Positions 35,598-45,024 of a stretch of DNA of 64,000 nt are shown piece after piece. The position numbers and the translations under genes were made by a program. Where the stretch lies: the NCBI GenBank assembly GCA_014323545.1, contig CP058647.1, forward strand, positions 1,280,001-1,344,000. The letters are read 5' to 3'. The DNA comes from Hyphobacterium sp. CCMP332. Lineage in GTDB: Bacteria; Bacteroidota; Bacteroidia; Cytophagales; CCMP332. Position 1 is the first letter of the stretch. Each line of letters begins with the position of its first letter. A model generated the notes under the pieces. It did no database searches and was not told the DNA's origin. It was given only the letters and a program-made list of their open reading frames with translations.

Positions 35598-35744
35598 TTA
35601 GTTTACGTATTTTTTGACATTCTCAGCTGCTACAATTACTTCTCTGAAAGTATAAGCACCTGTTTTTTCAGATTTCTCTGTTAGAATAATCTTAGTAAGG
35701 TTGGTTTTCTCAGTTCTTAGCGTTGCTACAGTCTTCTTAGCCAT
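35598..35744 (-). CDS. DUF4295 family small protein
   Basis: A 48-residue basic protein starting MAKKTVATLRTEKTNLTKII and ending AAENVKKYVN. It matches DUF4295, a Bacteroidota protein encoded right after rpmB and rpmG. It is 2 bases from rpmG, so it is cotranscribed with ribosomal proteins and may itself be ribosome-associated; function is not established. Confidence 0.88.
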   Translation of the reverse strand: MAKKTVATLRTEKTNLTKIILTEKSEKTGAYTFREVIVAAENVKKYVN

Positions 35745-35746
35745 GA

Positions 35747-35929
35747 TTATTTAATTTCTTTGTGAACAGTGTATTTCTTAAGAATTGGATTAAACTTCTT
35801 CAATTCCAATCTTTCTGTTGTATTCTTTCGGTTTTTCGTAGTGATATATCTGGAAGTACCCGGCTTACCGCTATCCTTGTGCTCTGTACACTCTAATATC
35901 ACCTGAATTCTATTTCCTTTTTTAGCCAT
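35747..35929 (-). CDS. rpmG: 50S ribosomal protein L33
   Basis: A 60-residue L33 with [19 protein letters not shown] and the end Y-N/P[12 protein letters not shown]. It lacks the zinc-binding cysteine pairs of the C+ form. Second gene of the rpmB-rpmG-DUF4295 unit. Confidence 0.97.
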   Translation of the reverse strand: MAKKGNRIQVILECTEHKDSGKPGTSRYITTKNRKNTTERLELKKFNPILKKYTVHKEIK

Positions 35930-35940
35930 TGTTTTTCTGT

Positions 35941-36189
35941 TTAAACAGCTTTAGTATTCAATGTTCCTTTATCTTTTGCTTCTTTTATTACAGCGTGAAG
36001 ACCATTTTTATTAATTGTCTTCAAAACTGATGAAGTCACCTTTAAGGTTAACCATCTGTCTTCCTCTTCATAATAGAATTTCTTCTTATGAAGATTCGGA
36101 TAAAATTTTCTCTTAACCTTGTTATTGGAATGAGAAACGTTGTTTCCAACTTTCGGTCTCTTTCCTGATATATCGCAAACTCTTGCCAT
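35941..36189 (-). CDS. rpmB: 50S ribosomal protein L28
   Basis: An 82-residue protein starting [20 protein letters not shown], followed by the L28 pattern [14 protein letters not shown]. First gene of the unit, 11 bases before rpmG; divergent from rocD. Confidence 0.97.
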   Translation of the reverse strand: MARVCDISGKRPKVGNNVSHSNNKVKRKFYPNLHKKKFYYEEEDRWLTLKVTSSVLKTINKNGLHAVIKEAKDKGTLNTKAV

Positions 36190-36367
36190 TTTTAATAGCT
36201 TTTTTAATTCGGGCTTGCAAAAGTCGTAAAAAATCCGAAATAATGAAACTTTAACGCAATATTTTACATAGAATAAGTAAATGTAAATGAAAGGGAACTG
36301 TTTCTACATTTTCTTTCATTTTCACAAACGAATTATAGAAATTTACCACAGACGAAAAAGTAAAAAT

Positions 36368-37603
36368 ATGATTGACACAAAAATCTCATCTAAAGAGGCG
36401 ATAGAGCTGGAACACAAGTACGGCGCTTTTAACTATCATCCATTGCCGGTTGTGCTTCACAGGGGTGAAGGAGTTAAAGTATGGGATGTTGAAGGAAATG
36501 AATATTACGATTTTCTTTCAGCTTACAGCGCAGTAAATCAAGGGCATTGCCATCCAAAAATTGTTGATACACTTGTCAACCAAGCCAGAACGCTTACTCT
36601 TACATCGCGCGCATTTCACAATGACATCTTGGGCCCATTTGAAAAATACATTACAGAATTGTTTGGCTATGACCGCGTACTTCCAATGAACACAGGCGTA
36701 GAAGGAGGGGAAACTGCCAACAAGCTCGCAAGAAAATGGGGCTATGAAAAGAAGGGAATCCCTGAAAATAAAGCCCAAATTATTTTTGTAAATGGCAATT
36801 TCTGGGGAAGAACCCTGGCGGCAATCTCTACATCGGATGATCCAAAAAGTTATGAGGGCTTTGGACCTTTTATGCCCGGTTATGATGTCATCCCTTACAA
36901 TGACCTGGAGGCTCTGGAAGAACGACTGAAAGACCCCAATGTATGTGCCTTTATGGTAGAACCTATACAAGGCGAAGCAGGCGTTGTTGTGCCCGATGAA
37001 GGCTATCTCAAAAAAGCCCATGAAATTTGTAAAAAATACAATGTGCTATTAATTGCCGATGAAGTTCAGACCGGTATTGGCCGTACGGGTAAAATGCTGG
37101 CTTCTGACCACGAAGGTGTAAAACCAGATATTGTAATTCTCGGAAAAGCACTTTCGGGAGGGGTATTCCCTGTGTCTGCGGTTTTGGCATCCGATGAAGT
37201 GATGTTGACCATTGGCCCGGGAGAGCACGGCTCTACCTTTGGAGGAAACCCTGTGGCATGTGCTGTGGCGCAAACTTCCCTTCAGGTGATAATCGATGAA
37301 AAAATGGCCGAAAATGCCGAAAAATTAGGGCACGTATTCCGTGATAGAATGAATGACCTTATTTCCAGAACTGATCTTGTTAAACTGGTACGCGGCAAAG
37401 GGCTCTTAAATGCAATTGTCATTAAAGGGGAAGAAGACAGTGAATTGGCCTGGAATATGTGCATGAAAATGAAAGAGAACGGATTGCTGGCCAAACCCAC
37501 ACATGGCAATAAGATCAGGTTTGCTCCTCCATTGATAATTACAGAAGAACAATTGCACGAATGCTGTGATATAATAGAAAAGTCGATCCTATCATTTGAA
37601 TAA
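36368..37603 (+). CDS. rocD: Ornithine--oxo-acid transaminase
   Basis: A 411-residue class III PLP aminotransferase from the ATG at 36368. [25 protein letters not shown] and [12 protein letters not shown] fit ornithine aminotransferase; the PLP lysine is in I-L-G-K-A-L-S-G-G. It converts ornithine to glutamate semialdehyde. A longer frame to 36287 adds a non-homologous lead and is rejected. Monocistronic. Confidence 0.95.
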   Translation: MIDTKISSKEAIELEHKYGAFNYHPLPVVLHRGEGVKVWDVEGNEYYDFLSAYSAVNQGHCHPKIVDTLVNQARTLTLTSRAFHNDILGPFEKYITELFGYDRVLPMNTGVEGGETANKLARKWGYEKKGIPENKAQIIFVNGNFWGRTLAAISTSDDPKSYEGFGPFMPGYDVIPYNDLEALEERLKDPNVCAFMVEPIQGEAGVVVPDEGYLKKAHEICKKYNVLLIADEVQTGIGRTGKMLASDHEGVKPDIVILGKALSGGVFPVSAVLASDEVMLTIGPGEHGSTFGGNPVACAVAQTSLQVIIDEKMAENAEKLGHVFRDRMNDLISRTDLVKLVRGKGLLNAIVIKGEEDSELAWNMCMKMKENGLLAKPTHGNKIRFAPPLIITEEQLHECCDIIEKSILSFE

Positions 37604-37626
37604 GATCGACCTTTAATTGCTTTTTA
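37582..37626 (+). terminator. Possible terminator of rocD
   Basis: GTCGATC (37582-37588) pairs with GATCGAC (37604-37610), followed by a broken T-rich stretch. It overlaps the last codons of rocD. Confidence 0.45.
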
Positions 37627-37633
37627 ATAAAAT

Positions 37634-39733
37634 CTAGAAGAAGCGGAATCTATTATCTTCGATCTCCGCTTTTTCTTTTATCGTTTCTGAAAGTTCGATT
37701 GGCACTGAAGCCATTCTTTGTTGAACCTGATTTTGTTTAATACTATTGATGTCTTCTGCAGGATTGGCCGGCAGTACATCGTTAATTTCAAAGACCAATA
37801 CGCCATTCTCTCCCTGGTATGGCTCTGATTTATCACCGGCTTCCATTCCAAATGCCAATCCAACTGCGGCAGGATCAAATCCGGCACCTGTGAGCGTATT
37901 TGTATTAAAGCTGGTCCCGTTTAACTCATATACACTGGCGCTGCTTCCGTAGGATTCTGCGGCATCGTCCAAATCTTCAATATTTAGTTCTTTTAATCGC
38001 TTTATAATTTCATCGGCTTTTACTTTTTTCAGAGCGATTGGCATTATCCTTTCTCTGACGTCTTCAAGATCGGCATAGCCTTCTTCATTTTTTTCAGTCA
38101 ATAATGCAATCATAAATAGATCACCGGTTTCAAATACTTCTGAAATATCGCCGGCAGATGCATCTGAAAATCCCCATCGTATCACTTCTCTAATATTGCT
38201 GAGCGCATTGATGGTTCTGTCATTTTTGCCAATATTTCTCGCAGATTGCACGCTTAAGCCCATTTCCTCTGCTTTAGATGAAAATTCTTCGGGCGAGCTA
38301 ACGGTTGCAGCAAAGACATCGGCTTTTCTAAACACTTCATTTGCTGTTTCATCACTTGGTGTAATTTCCCTTGTGATTTTACCAACCAGGTACTTCTCTT
38401 TGGACGCTGTGGCTGTTACGTTAATGATGTGATACCCAAATTGGGTTTTTATCAATTCATTGATGACACCCTCACTTTTTGCATTAAACACGGCATTTTC
38501 AAACTCGCTTACCATTTGGCCTTTTCCAAACCAACCCAATTCACCACCGTTTGGACCACTGGGTCCTTCACTGTGTTCTCTCGCCATTTCTGCAAAGTCA
38601 GCACCATTTTGAAGTTGTCTTAAAATTCCCCTTGCTTTTGATTTTGCTTCCGCCTCTCCATCATCGGTTTTAAATAAGATATGACTTGCCTGTGCGTATT
38701 CTCCTGATGTATCAGAAACCGTTCCCATCAATTTATACACCTCAAGATTTCCGGCATTGGCAATCGGGCCGAAAACATCGCCTGAATCAAGCATATTAAT
38801 TCTAGATGCTACTTCCGCGGGCAATTGATCCGGTCGATATAATGTGGGTAGTTCTGACAGGTCAGAATTTAATTTGATAAAGGAAGTGTCATCTTTTACA
38901 GATTCAAAATCCTTTGCCAGCCTGGTCATTTCCTCAACAAAATACAGTGAGTCTTCACTGCTTGGCTCAACTTTAAAAGTGATGTAATCAATTGAAAAAT
39001 TATCGCTTTTCTTAAACTCTTCTCTCCGCTCCTCCAGAATATCTTTTAATAAGGCATCGCTTACTTTAACTGTGGAATCAGCGATTGAAAAATAAGGAAC
39101 ATAGAGAAATCTTCCATTGATCTTAGCCTCACTTTTTATATGTGTGGAAAGCGCCTCGTACTTATTCACGAATACCGATTTCTGTAAAAGTGAATTCATT
39201 TTATTTTGCATTCTTTCAGGCCCTAAATTTTTCTCAAACTGAGCCCAGTTGTATTGCATCTGCGGTTCCAGTTGGTCAAAATTTTGTAAAAAATTGATGA
39301 CTCGCGATTTGTCAAATTGACCATTCTCATCTGTAAATGACTGAACAATGCTCGGATGAATATTTACACCTTGCACCATATCGATTTTTTCCTCATCAGT
39401 CACTTCCAGCCCAATGGCCTCAAATTCTTTTTGAAAAGCATACTTGATAAGAAAGTTATTCCAGGTCTGCTCCCTTAACTGATTTTGAATTTCAGATCCC
39501 GGACTTTCGTTGTTTGCAAGTGAGTAATTGGTTTTTAACCTTTCAAACTCCTGTACAAATTCAGGATAGGACACTTTTTGTTCAGCAATTACGCCTACGG
39601 TTTGCTGACCTCCTCCCAAAAGGGAAGAATTAGGCCCTAACAAATCGGCAGCGACAAAGGCCAGAATAGATAAACCAACTGCAAAGACCACAAAACGGCC
39701 CATCTTCTCTCTTAATGTATTGATAATTCCCAT
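37634..39733 (-). CDS. PpiD/SurA-like periplasmic peptidyl-prolyl isomerase
   Basis: A 699-residue protein with one N-terminal membrane anchor (about residues 12-32, FVVFAVGLSILAFVAADLLG), a SurA-N-like chaperone region and a parvulin domain around residues 345-435 (ASHILFK...SEGPSGPNGGELGWFGKGQMV...TQFGYHIINV). It helps outer-membrane proteins fold in the periplasm. A second, weaker parvulin-like region follows. It is 76 bases downstream of the CBS protein and probably in the same envelope operon. Called ppiD-like because of anchoring. Confidence 0.88.
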   Translation of the reverse strand: MGIINTLREKMGRFVVFAVGLSILAFVAADLLGPNSSLLGGGQQTVGVIAEQKVSYPEFVQEFERLKTNYSLANNESPGSEIQNQLREQTWNNFLIKYAFQKEFEAIGLEVTDEEKIDMVQGVNIHPSIVQSFTDENGQFDKSRVINFLQNFDQLEPQMQYNWAQFEKNLGPERMQNKMNSLLQKSVFVNKYEALSTHIKSEAKINGRFLYVPYFSIADSTVKVSDALLKDILEERREEFKKSDNFSIDYITFKVEPSSEDSLYFVEEMTRLAKDFESVKDDTSFIKLNSDLSELPTLYRPDQLPAEVASRINMLDSGDVFGPIANAGNLEVYKLMGTVSDTSGEYAQASHILFKTDDGEAEAKSKARGILRQLQNGADFAEMAREHSEGPSGPNGGELGWFGKGQMVSEFENAVFNAKSEGVINELIKTQFGYHIINVTATASKEKYLVGKITREITPSDETANEVFRKADVFAATVSSPEEFSSKAEEMGLSVQSARNIGKNDRTINALSNIREVIRWGFSDASAGDISEVFETGDLFMIALLTEKNEEGYADLEDVRERIMPIALKKVKADEIIKRLKELNIEDLDDAAESYGSSASVYELNGTSFNTNTLTGAGFDPAAVGLAFGMEAGDKSEPYQGENGVLVFEINDVLPANPAEDINSIKQNQVQQRMASVPIELSETIKEKAEIEDNRFRFF

Positions 39734-39809
39734 GTTACCCTGATTATTTGGCTCGCAAAAATATAAGTTCTAGAACGATTTCAAAAGACTATTAAAAAGA
39801 TAAAAAAGA

Positions 39810-41078
39810 TCAGTCTTCATTTAGCGTGGTTACTCGCACCGTATCGATCCTTGTTTTGTCCATTGTAAGGACGGTTATCTTGTAATTATTAATTGATATC
39901 ACATCGTTTATTGATGGTATATCTTCATTTACATTTAGTATCAATCCCCCGAGTGTATCGTAATCACCTTCCGGCATTTTTAGATTGTACTTTTCATTAA
40001 TATGATCTACTTCAAGCCTTGCGCTAAAAAGATAATTCTTATCATCGATCACCTTTTCTATCATTTCTTCGGTATCGTGTTCATCTTTTATATCCCCAAA
40101 GATTTCCTCCATAACATCTTCAATGGTCACAATTCCTGAAGTTCCACCAAATTCGTCAACTACCAGGGCTATGCTTTTATTTTCATTGATAAACTGAACC
40201 ATCAGGTCATTGGCCAACATCGTTTCGGGTACGATATTAATCGCAGTGATGATGTCATCCATCTCCTTGGGTTTCCTATACAAAGCCGATGAGTGGGTAT
40301 AGCCTAATATATTGTCGATGCTGTCTTTATAAATCAATATTTTAGAATGCCCGCTTTTTATAAATACATCTTTCAAATCTTCTACGCCATCTTCTATATC
40401 AATGGCTTTAATCTCGGTGCGGGGAATCATACAATCCCTTACTTTGAGGGTTTTAAATTCGAGTGCATTGTTGAAAATGATCGGATCTACGTCTGAATTT
40501 TCATCATCCGATTTTGACATTTCTGAAATGTAATTGTTCAAATCTGTCAATCCAAATACGGGTTTATCTTCTTCGTATTCCAATCGCAAAATATTGCGGA
40601 TTGAAAATTTCGACATGCCAACAATTACAAAAACAAGCGGAGATAATACATAATAAAAAACGACAGCCGGAATGGCCAGAATCTCCATCAATCGGTTAGG
40701 GTTGATCATGAAAATGCTCTTTGGGAGAAATTCTGCCGTAGCCAAAACAATTAGCGTGGAAATGATAGTATTGACCAATAATAAAATCAATTCATTATTT
40801 GCATAGACCGGCAAGGTGGTCCTCAACCATGGATCCAGGAGCTGCGTCATTAATATGCCATACAATACCAGAGCAATTGTATTTCCCACCAAAAGCGTGG
40901 CAATAAACCGGGAAGGCTTCTTTAAAAAATTGGACAAAATCCGGTCGGAGAATTTGCCCTGACTACCCTGAAGTTCTATGTGGAGCTTATCCGCCGAAAC
41001 AAAGGCTATTTCATAACCCGAGAAAAAGGCTGAAAAACTCAGCATTAGTACTACTAAAAATACGATCTGTAAATCCAA
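39810..41078 (-). CDS. CNNM/CorC-HlyC family transporter-like protein with CBS pair
   Basis: A 422-residue protein: N-terminal CNNM membrane domain with four hydrophobic segments (residues 1 to about 190; S-A-F-F-S-G-Y-E near the start), a CBS pair (about 205-330, VRDCMIPRTEI) and a C-terminal CorC_HlyC domain (E-F-G-G-T-S-G-I-V-T-I-E-D-V-M-E-E-I). The family is linked to magnesium/cobalt efflux; GldE of gliding bacteria is a relative. The start is TTG at 41078. It lies between lptC and ppiD. Confidence 0.88.
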   Translation of the reverse strand: MDLQIVFLVVLMLSFSAFFSGYEIAFVSADKLHIELQGSQGKFSDRILSNFLKKPSRFIATLLVGNTIALVLYGILMTQLLDPWLRTTLPVYANNELILLLVNTIISTLIVLATAEFLPKSIFMINPNRLMEILAIPAVVFYYVLSPLVFVIVGMSKFSIRNILRLEYEEDKPVFGLTDLNNYISEMSKSDDENSDVDPIIFNNALEFKTLKVRDCMIPRTEIKAIDIEDGVEDLKDVFIKSGHSKILIYKDSIDNILGYTHSSALYRKPKEMDDIITAINIVPETMLANDLMVQFINENKSIALVVDEFGGTSGIVTIEDVMEEIFGDIKDEHDTEEMIEKVIDDKNYLFSARLEVDHINEKYNLKMPEGDYDTLGGLILNVNEDIPSINDVISINNYKITVLTMDKTRIDTVRVTTLNED

Positions 41079-41136
41079 TACTTTTCTAAGTTACAATTTC
41101 GTGATATTAAATCCAGAATTTTTCAATAAAGCGGCA

Positions 41137-41739
41137 TTATTTATTGGGATTTTCATCTTCAGGATTATTTATTAAAATACTACCGCGGGGATTTTTGATT
41201 TCATAGGTTTCAAAATCCTGTGAAGCTTCAAGGCCGGTTCCCGTTATTTTTTCTCCGTCCTGAATGATGATCACATTCTTGTCGGTATAAATTAATTCTT
41301 TGGCGGGATCCCAGTGCAGCTCTTCAGAAAAAAGCGACTTGCTTTGAATTAAATTGTGAATTTTCACATCTCCTGTGGCTGTATAAATCTTTGTTTTGCC
41401 ATCCAATTTCCCCTTATTGGCTTGCAAGGTGGTTTCCAATACTTCCTCTTTGTTGTAAAATTCAATATAAACGCCCTCGGGAAAAAACCTGTCGCCGTTG
41501 CCGTATTCCAATTGTTTTTTAGCCATTAAGCGGACTTTGATCTTAGCCGAATCACTGTAGGTCAGTTCAAAGTTTTCAATTATTGAAATGGGGCCTTCAT
41601 AGGGACGAAAATCTTTTTCGCTCAAATCCTGATCCCCGCATGAAAGCAGCAAAGCACATACCGCGGCATGTGCTATTGCAATTTGAAAAAATTTGAGTGC
41701 CTTTTTACTGTGGCCTTCTTTGTAATTGTACTGTTTCAT
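41137..41739 (-). CDS. lptC: LPS export lipoprotein-like protein LptC
   Basis: A 200-residue protein from the ATG at 41739 (an earlier in-frame start at 41769 lies deeper in the upstream gene). The hydrophobic N-terminus ends in a lipobox-like L-L-L-S-C, and the rest is a beta-jellyroll of OstA/LptC type (VYIEFYNKEEVLETTLQANKG, IYTATGDVKIHN). LptC hands LPS from LptB2FG to LptA across the periplasm. It overlaps the TPR gene. Confidence 0.8.
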   Translation of the reverse strand: MKQYNYKEGHSKKALKFFQIAIAHAAVCALLLSCGDQDLSEKDFRPYEGPISIIENFELTYSDSAKIKVRLMAKKQLEYGNGDRFFPEGVYIEFYNKEEVLETTLQANKGKLDGKTKIYTATGDVKIHNLIQSKSLFSEELHWDPAKELIYTDKNVIIIQDGEKITGTGLEASQDFETYEIKNPRGSILINNPEDENPNK

Positions 41740-43018
41740 TGATCCAACAAGAAATGGTAACCTGGTCACCTTCTTTCTTGCCTTGTGTAAATATTTCTTC
41801 TATTGACGGAAATTGTGCCTTGGCATTTTGCATCTTGTCTGTATTTCCTGCTTTTGAGTACATGTCATAAGCTGCAATATAGACAGCCCTTGAATCAACT
41901 ATATTTTCCGCTTTACAATCGTTATAGCTGTTCATATACAAATCACCAATCAGCGAATAAGCATCTTTTGCCTGACCCGGGTCTGCCTGAATTGCTTTAA
42001 AGGCATAATTTCTGGCGGTTGATTTTGATCCTTTCTGATAATAAGTCAATGCCAGGTAATAATTGACTTCACCTTTATCCTGTGGTGTTTTAGCCATTTC
42101 TACAGCTCTTTCAAAATAGGATATCGCTTTTTCGTAATCACCTTCCGACTGGAACCTTCTTCCAAGATTTTTAGCTAGACCGAAATTGGGTTCGTTTTTA
42201 TTGATTAGCTCTCCTGCTTCAAGCCAAACCGGGTTATCCGTACATTTTGCCGTCAGCATTCCCGAAAATATTTTCTTGGCCATTTTAAGATCTTCGGGGT
42301 TCGCTTTGAATTTCGGCACCCAATTTTTTGATATGAAATCACAATCAATATCCACCAATTTGGCAAGATCATTATCTATTTCATTTTTTACCGATTGCCA
42401 TTTTTCGACATTTTTACCGCCCTTATTAATGTTAAATTCAACAATGTTATTCACAAAGTCATAGGCTTCAATGATCTGCTCATCTGTTAATTTTGCGCCT
42501 GTTTCAACATTGTAGTAGGCTGTTTTAAAGTAATATTTAGCATTGATATAATAAGCATCGTTAGCGTTTAGATCCAGTATTTCCTTATACTTATCTAATA
42601 ATTCAGCCCTTTTGTCAGGTCGGTTTATCCAATAGGGAAATAGAAAATAACCCATTCTATTCATGACTTCTTTCTTGTCATCACCCCTGTCTATTCTTTC
42701 CTGAAGATTTAAGAGGGCAGAATCCTGATAGGCTTTTTGAAGTTCTTTGTCCTCTGTATTTTTTACAAGGGTATTGAATATTTTTTCTCCCTGCTTGTAA
42801 AGTGAATAGGATGAATTATCCAAATCCGGTGCATTAGTATACAACCAGTTCCAGTGTTTTTGTGCTTTATCTTCCTGATCCGAATTGATCAAATCATTCA
42901 TCAGGGTATATTCTGTTTGTGCCCTTGCTTTATCCTCGGGCCAATTCAATTGAATCTGCGCTTCTAAGCTGTAAGATATTGCCAAAAAGATCAATATGAA
43001 TATCTTAGTAAATTTCAT
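41705..43018 (-). CDS. Secreted tetratricopeptide-repeat protein
   Basis: A 437-residue protein with a signal peptide (MKFTKIFILIFLAISYSLEA) and helical repeats; clear TPR motifs occur at about residues 285-360 (GDYEKAISYFERAVEMAKTPQ, GEVNYYLALTYYQKGSKSTA). It probably works as an envelope adaptor. It lies between an outer-membrane protein gene and lptC in a tight operon. Function unknown. Confidence 0.8.
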   Translation of the reverse strand: MKFTKIFILIFLAISYSLEAQIQLNWPEDKARAQTEYTLMNDLINSDQEDKAQKHWNWLYTNAPDLDNSSYSLYKQGEKIFNTLVKNTEDKELQKAYQDSALLNLQERIDRGDDKKEVMNRMGYFLFPYWINRPDKRAELLDKYKEILDLNANDAYYINAKYYFKTAYYNVETGAKLTDEQIIEAYDFVNNIVEFNINKGGKNVEKWQSVKNEIDNDLAKLVDIDCDFISKNWVPKFKANPEDLKMAKKIFSGMLTAKCTDNPVWLEAGELINKNEPNFGLAKNLGRRFQSEGDYEKAISYFERAVEMAKTPQDKGEVNYYLALTYYQKGSKSTARNYAFKAIQADPGQAKDAYSLIGDLYMNSYNDCKAENIVDSRAVYIAAYDMYSKAGNTDKMQNAKAQFPSIEEIFTQGKKEGDQVTISCWINETVQLQRRPQ

Positions 43019-43034
43019 TTTCTGCGTGTTTTAT

Positions 43035-44300
43035 TTAATCTAATTTAAATCTTCTAAACCAATTTGGGTCGTTTATAGTAAATCCAAAAGAAACCCTTGC
43101 AAAATTTTCTAAAATCAAATTATTTTCCAAAGTTCCTCTTCTTCCAATAGTTAGACCAATATTTAGGAAGTTTATTTTGTTTATAGGCATAGACATTCCA
43201 AAATTCATACCAATTTCATCAAATGTGCCCTGATCCAGTTCAAACATAAAGGGATCGTAGTACAAACCCATTCTATAAATAGACCGTGCAAAAACATTAC
43301 TTACCGAGCGATAATTTGGCACGTATTCAAGGCCCAACCTGTAATTCAACACATCAATGCCTTTTGGGTTTTCAAAATTTGAATCAAATTGCGACCATGG
43401 GGTGTAATTAATGTCCAGGGAAACGCCCCATGCATTGGCCCTTTTCAGTCCTATTCCCAGCGTAAATGATTGTGGCACTTTTGTAATATAGTCGTCGGTT
43501 AGAAATGTGTCTTCTGTTAGTGATAAACCGAGAGCTTGCGTTTGACCGGAAATAAATACATCCGTGTTATAATCAATATTAGATTTGTATGTCAAGCCTA
43601 TACCCAATGCTGTGCGGCCGATTGAATCCAGTTTTACGCTGTAAAAAGCACCAAGTTTATATCCAAAACCCCGGTAATTTTCACGCTTTAGAAGTACATT
43701 TTGAAAAAATGGATCTATCTGATTTAAACCAAATCTGCTCTCAACTTCCCGCCGGCCAAATCCATAGGATGCCTCGGCACCGATGGATAAATTTTTTCGA
43801 AGCTCTATGCCATTTCCAAAGAATACGGTATTTATCCCCCCATTGCCCGTTTCATTGACAAGCAATTGATTTGAAGAATCACCAACAACTGTTTCTGAAT
43901 ATAATCTTTGAAAAGAAATGATCGAACTTGGGCGAATTCCCAGCGAACTGGTCCAGTGCTTTGTAATTGGGAAAGCAAAAATGCCATAAGAAGGTGTGGC
44001 ACCAACTGCGCGTTGCGATTCGGTGGAGGTTTTCATTGTTTTATATTGGTAAAGAAGCCCTCCTTCAAAACCCACCACCTTATTAAAACTCAAAAGTGCG
44101 GGATTCTGAAAATTGATAAAACGGTAATCGGGTAATCCTACTCCTGCACCACCAATTCCCTGATTTCTTACTGTGCCTTCCATTAACACATCGCCGATTC
44201 CATATCTGGAATAAGGCGAGTTCCCAATGCCTTGCGACATCAGTGACTGTATAAATACTAATGAAAATAATACGGCTAAAAGCCTGTTAATGAGAATCAT
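43035..44300 (-). CDS. Outer-membrane beta-barrel protein
   Basis: A 421-residue protein with signal peptide and the start N-S-P-Y-S-R-Y-G-I-G-D-V, a pattern shared by a family of Bacteroidota outer-membrane proteins with FadL-like barrels. Many aromatic-rich amphipathic strands (FGYKLGAFYSVKLDS, WGVSLDINYTPW, FARVSFGFTIND) follow. The function is not known. It overlaps coaX by 14 bases and precedes the TPR gene by 16. Confidence 0.8.
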   Translation of the reverse strand: MILINRLLAVLFSLVFIQSLMSQGIGNSPYSRYGIGDVLMEGTVRNQGIGGAGVGLPDYRFINFQNPALLSFNKVVGFEGGLLYQYKTMKTSTESQRAVGATPSYGIFAFPITKHWTSSLGIRPSSIISFQRLYSETVVGDSSNQLLVNETGNGGINTVFFGNGIELRKNLSIGAEASYGFGRREVESRFGLNQIDPFFQNVLLKRENYRGFGYKLGAFYSVKLDSIGRTALGIGLTYKSNIDYNTDVFISGQTQALGLSLTEDTFLTDDYITKVPQSFTLGIGLKRANAWGVSLDINYTPWSQFDSNFENPKGIDVLNYRLGLEYVPNYRSVSNVFARSIYRMGLYYDPFMFELDQGTFDEIGMNFGMSMPINKINFLNIGLTIGRRGTLENNLILENFARVSFGFTINDPNWFRRFKLD

Positions 44301-45024
44301 GAAATGATAGAATACTGATTAAACCCTCCAGTATTAAGTTTTCGCGCGCAAAGATGTTGCCTTTTAAATTAGATTCAAAGTATTTTCTATCTCCGCCTCC
44401 AATTAGGACGATTAATTCTTCATGTTTATTGTTTAATTCATCAATAAAAGCCTGCGTTTCAAATATTATCCCATTCAATACCCCATTTTTAATGGAATCT
44501 TGTGTGCTTTTACCCGGAAAATTTATTTTTTCATTTTCAAATTCCACATGAGGTAAATTGCCCGTCATTTTGTTTAAGGCCTCAAATCGCATTTTGATGC
44601 CCGGACTTATGGCCCCGCCATGATAAACCGATTTGTTATCAAGAAAATCGTAGGTAATGCATGTTCCAGCATCAATGACAAGTACATTTTTGCCGGAATA
44701 TAAACTATGGGCAGCAGCTACTGCTGCAATTCTGTCATCGCCCAAACTTTGTGGCGTATGATAATCCAGTTTAAAGGGCAATTTGAGCAGGTAATTGCAA
44801 CGGATAAAGTTCAGGCCCTTTTCATAAAGCACTTCCTCCAATTCCTTGCTGTTCTTTTGAACATCCGAATATATGCTTTGATCGATGGGGCCTGCCTGTT
44901 GAATAAAATCTTTTAATTCCTTAAAATTTGAGAATATCCTTGCATCGGAAACGTCTTTACTACCATTTTTAACGATGGCCGCCTTTATTCTGGAATTCCC
45001 CCTGTCGATTAATAGACTATACAT
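44287..45024 (-). CDS. coaX: Type III pantothenate kinase
   Basis: A 245-residue ASKHA-fold kinase with D-R-G-N-S-R-I-K at the start, V-I-D-A-G-T-C-I-T-Y-D (catalytic Asp region) and G-G-A-I-S-P-G-I. It catalyses the first step of coenzyme A synthesis and, unlike CoaA, is not feedback inhibited by CoA. It overlaps uvrA by 8 bases. Confidence 0.95.
   Translation of the reverse strand: MYSLLIDRGNSRIKAAIVKNGSKDVSDARIFSNFKELKDFIQQAGPIDQSIYSDVQKNSKELEEVLYEKGLNFIRCNYLLKLPFKLDYHTPQSLGDDRIAAVAAAHSLYSGKNVLVIDAGTCITYDFLDNKSVYHGGAISPGIKMRFEALNKMTGNLPHVEFENEKINFPGKSTQDSIKNGVLNGIIFETQAFIDELNNKHEELIVLIGGGDRKYFESNLKGNIFARENLILEGLISILSFHDSH

Noticed and set aside
36518-37021. 167-residue open frame on the minus strand opposite rocD
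   Set aside because: Antisense shadow of a conserved aminotransferase; composition is Cys/Phe-rich and shows no known motif.
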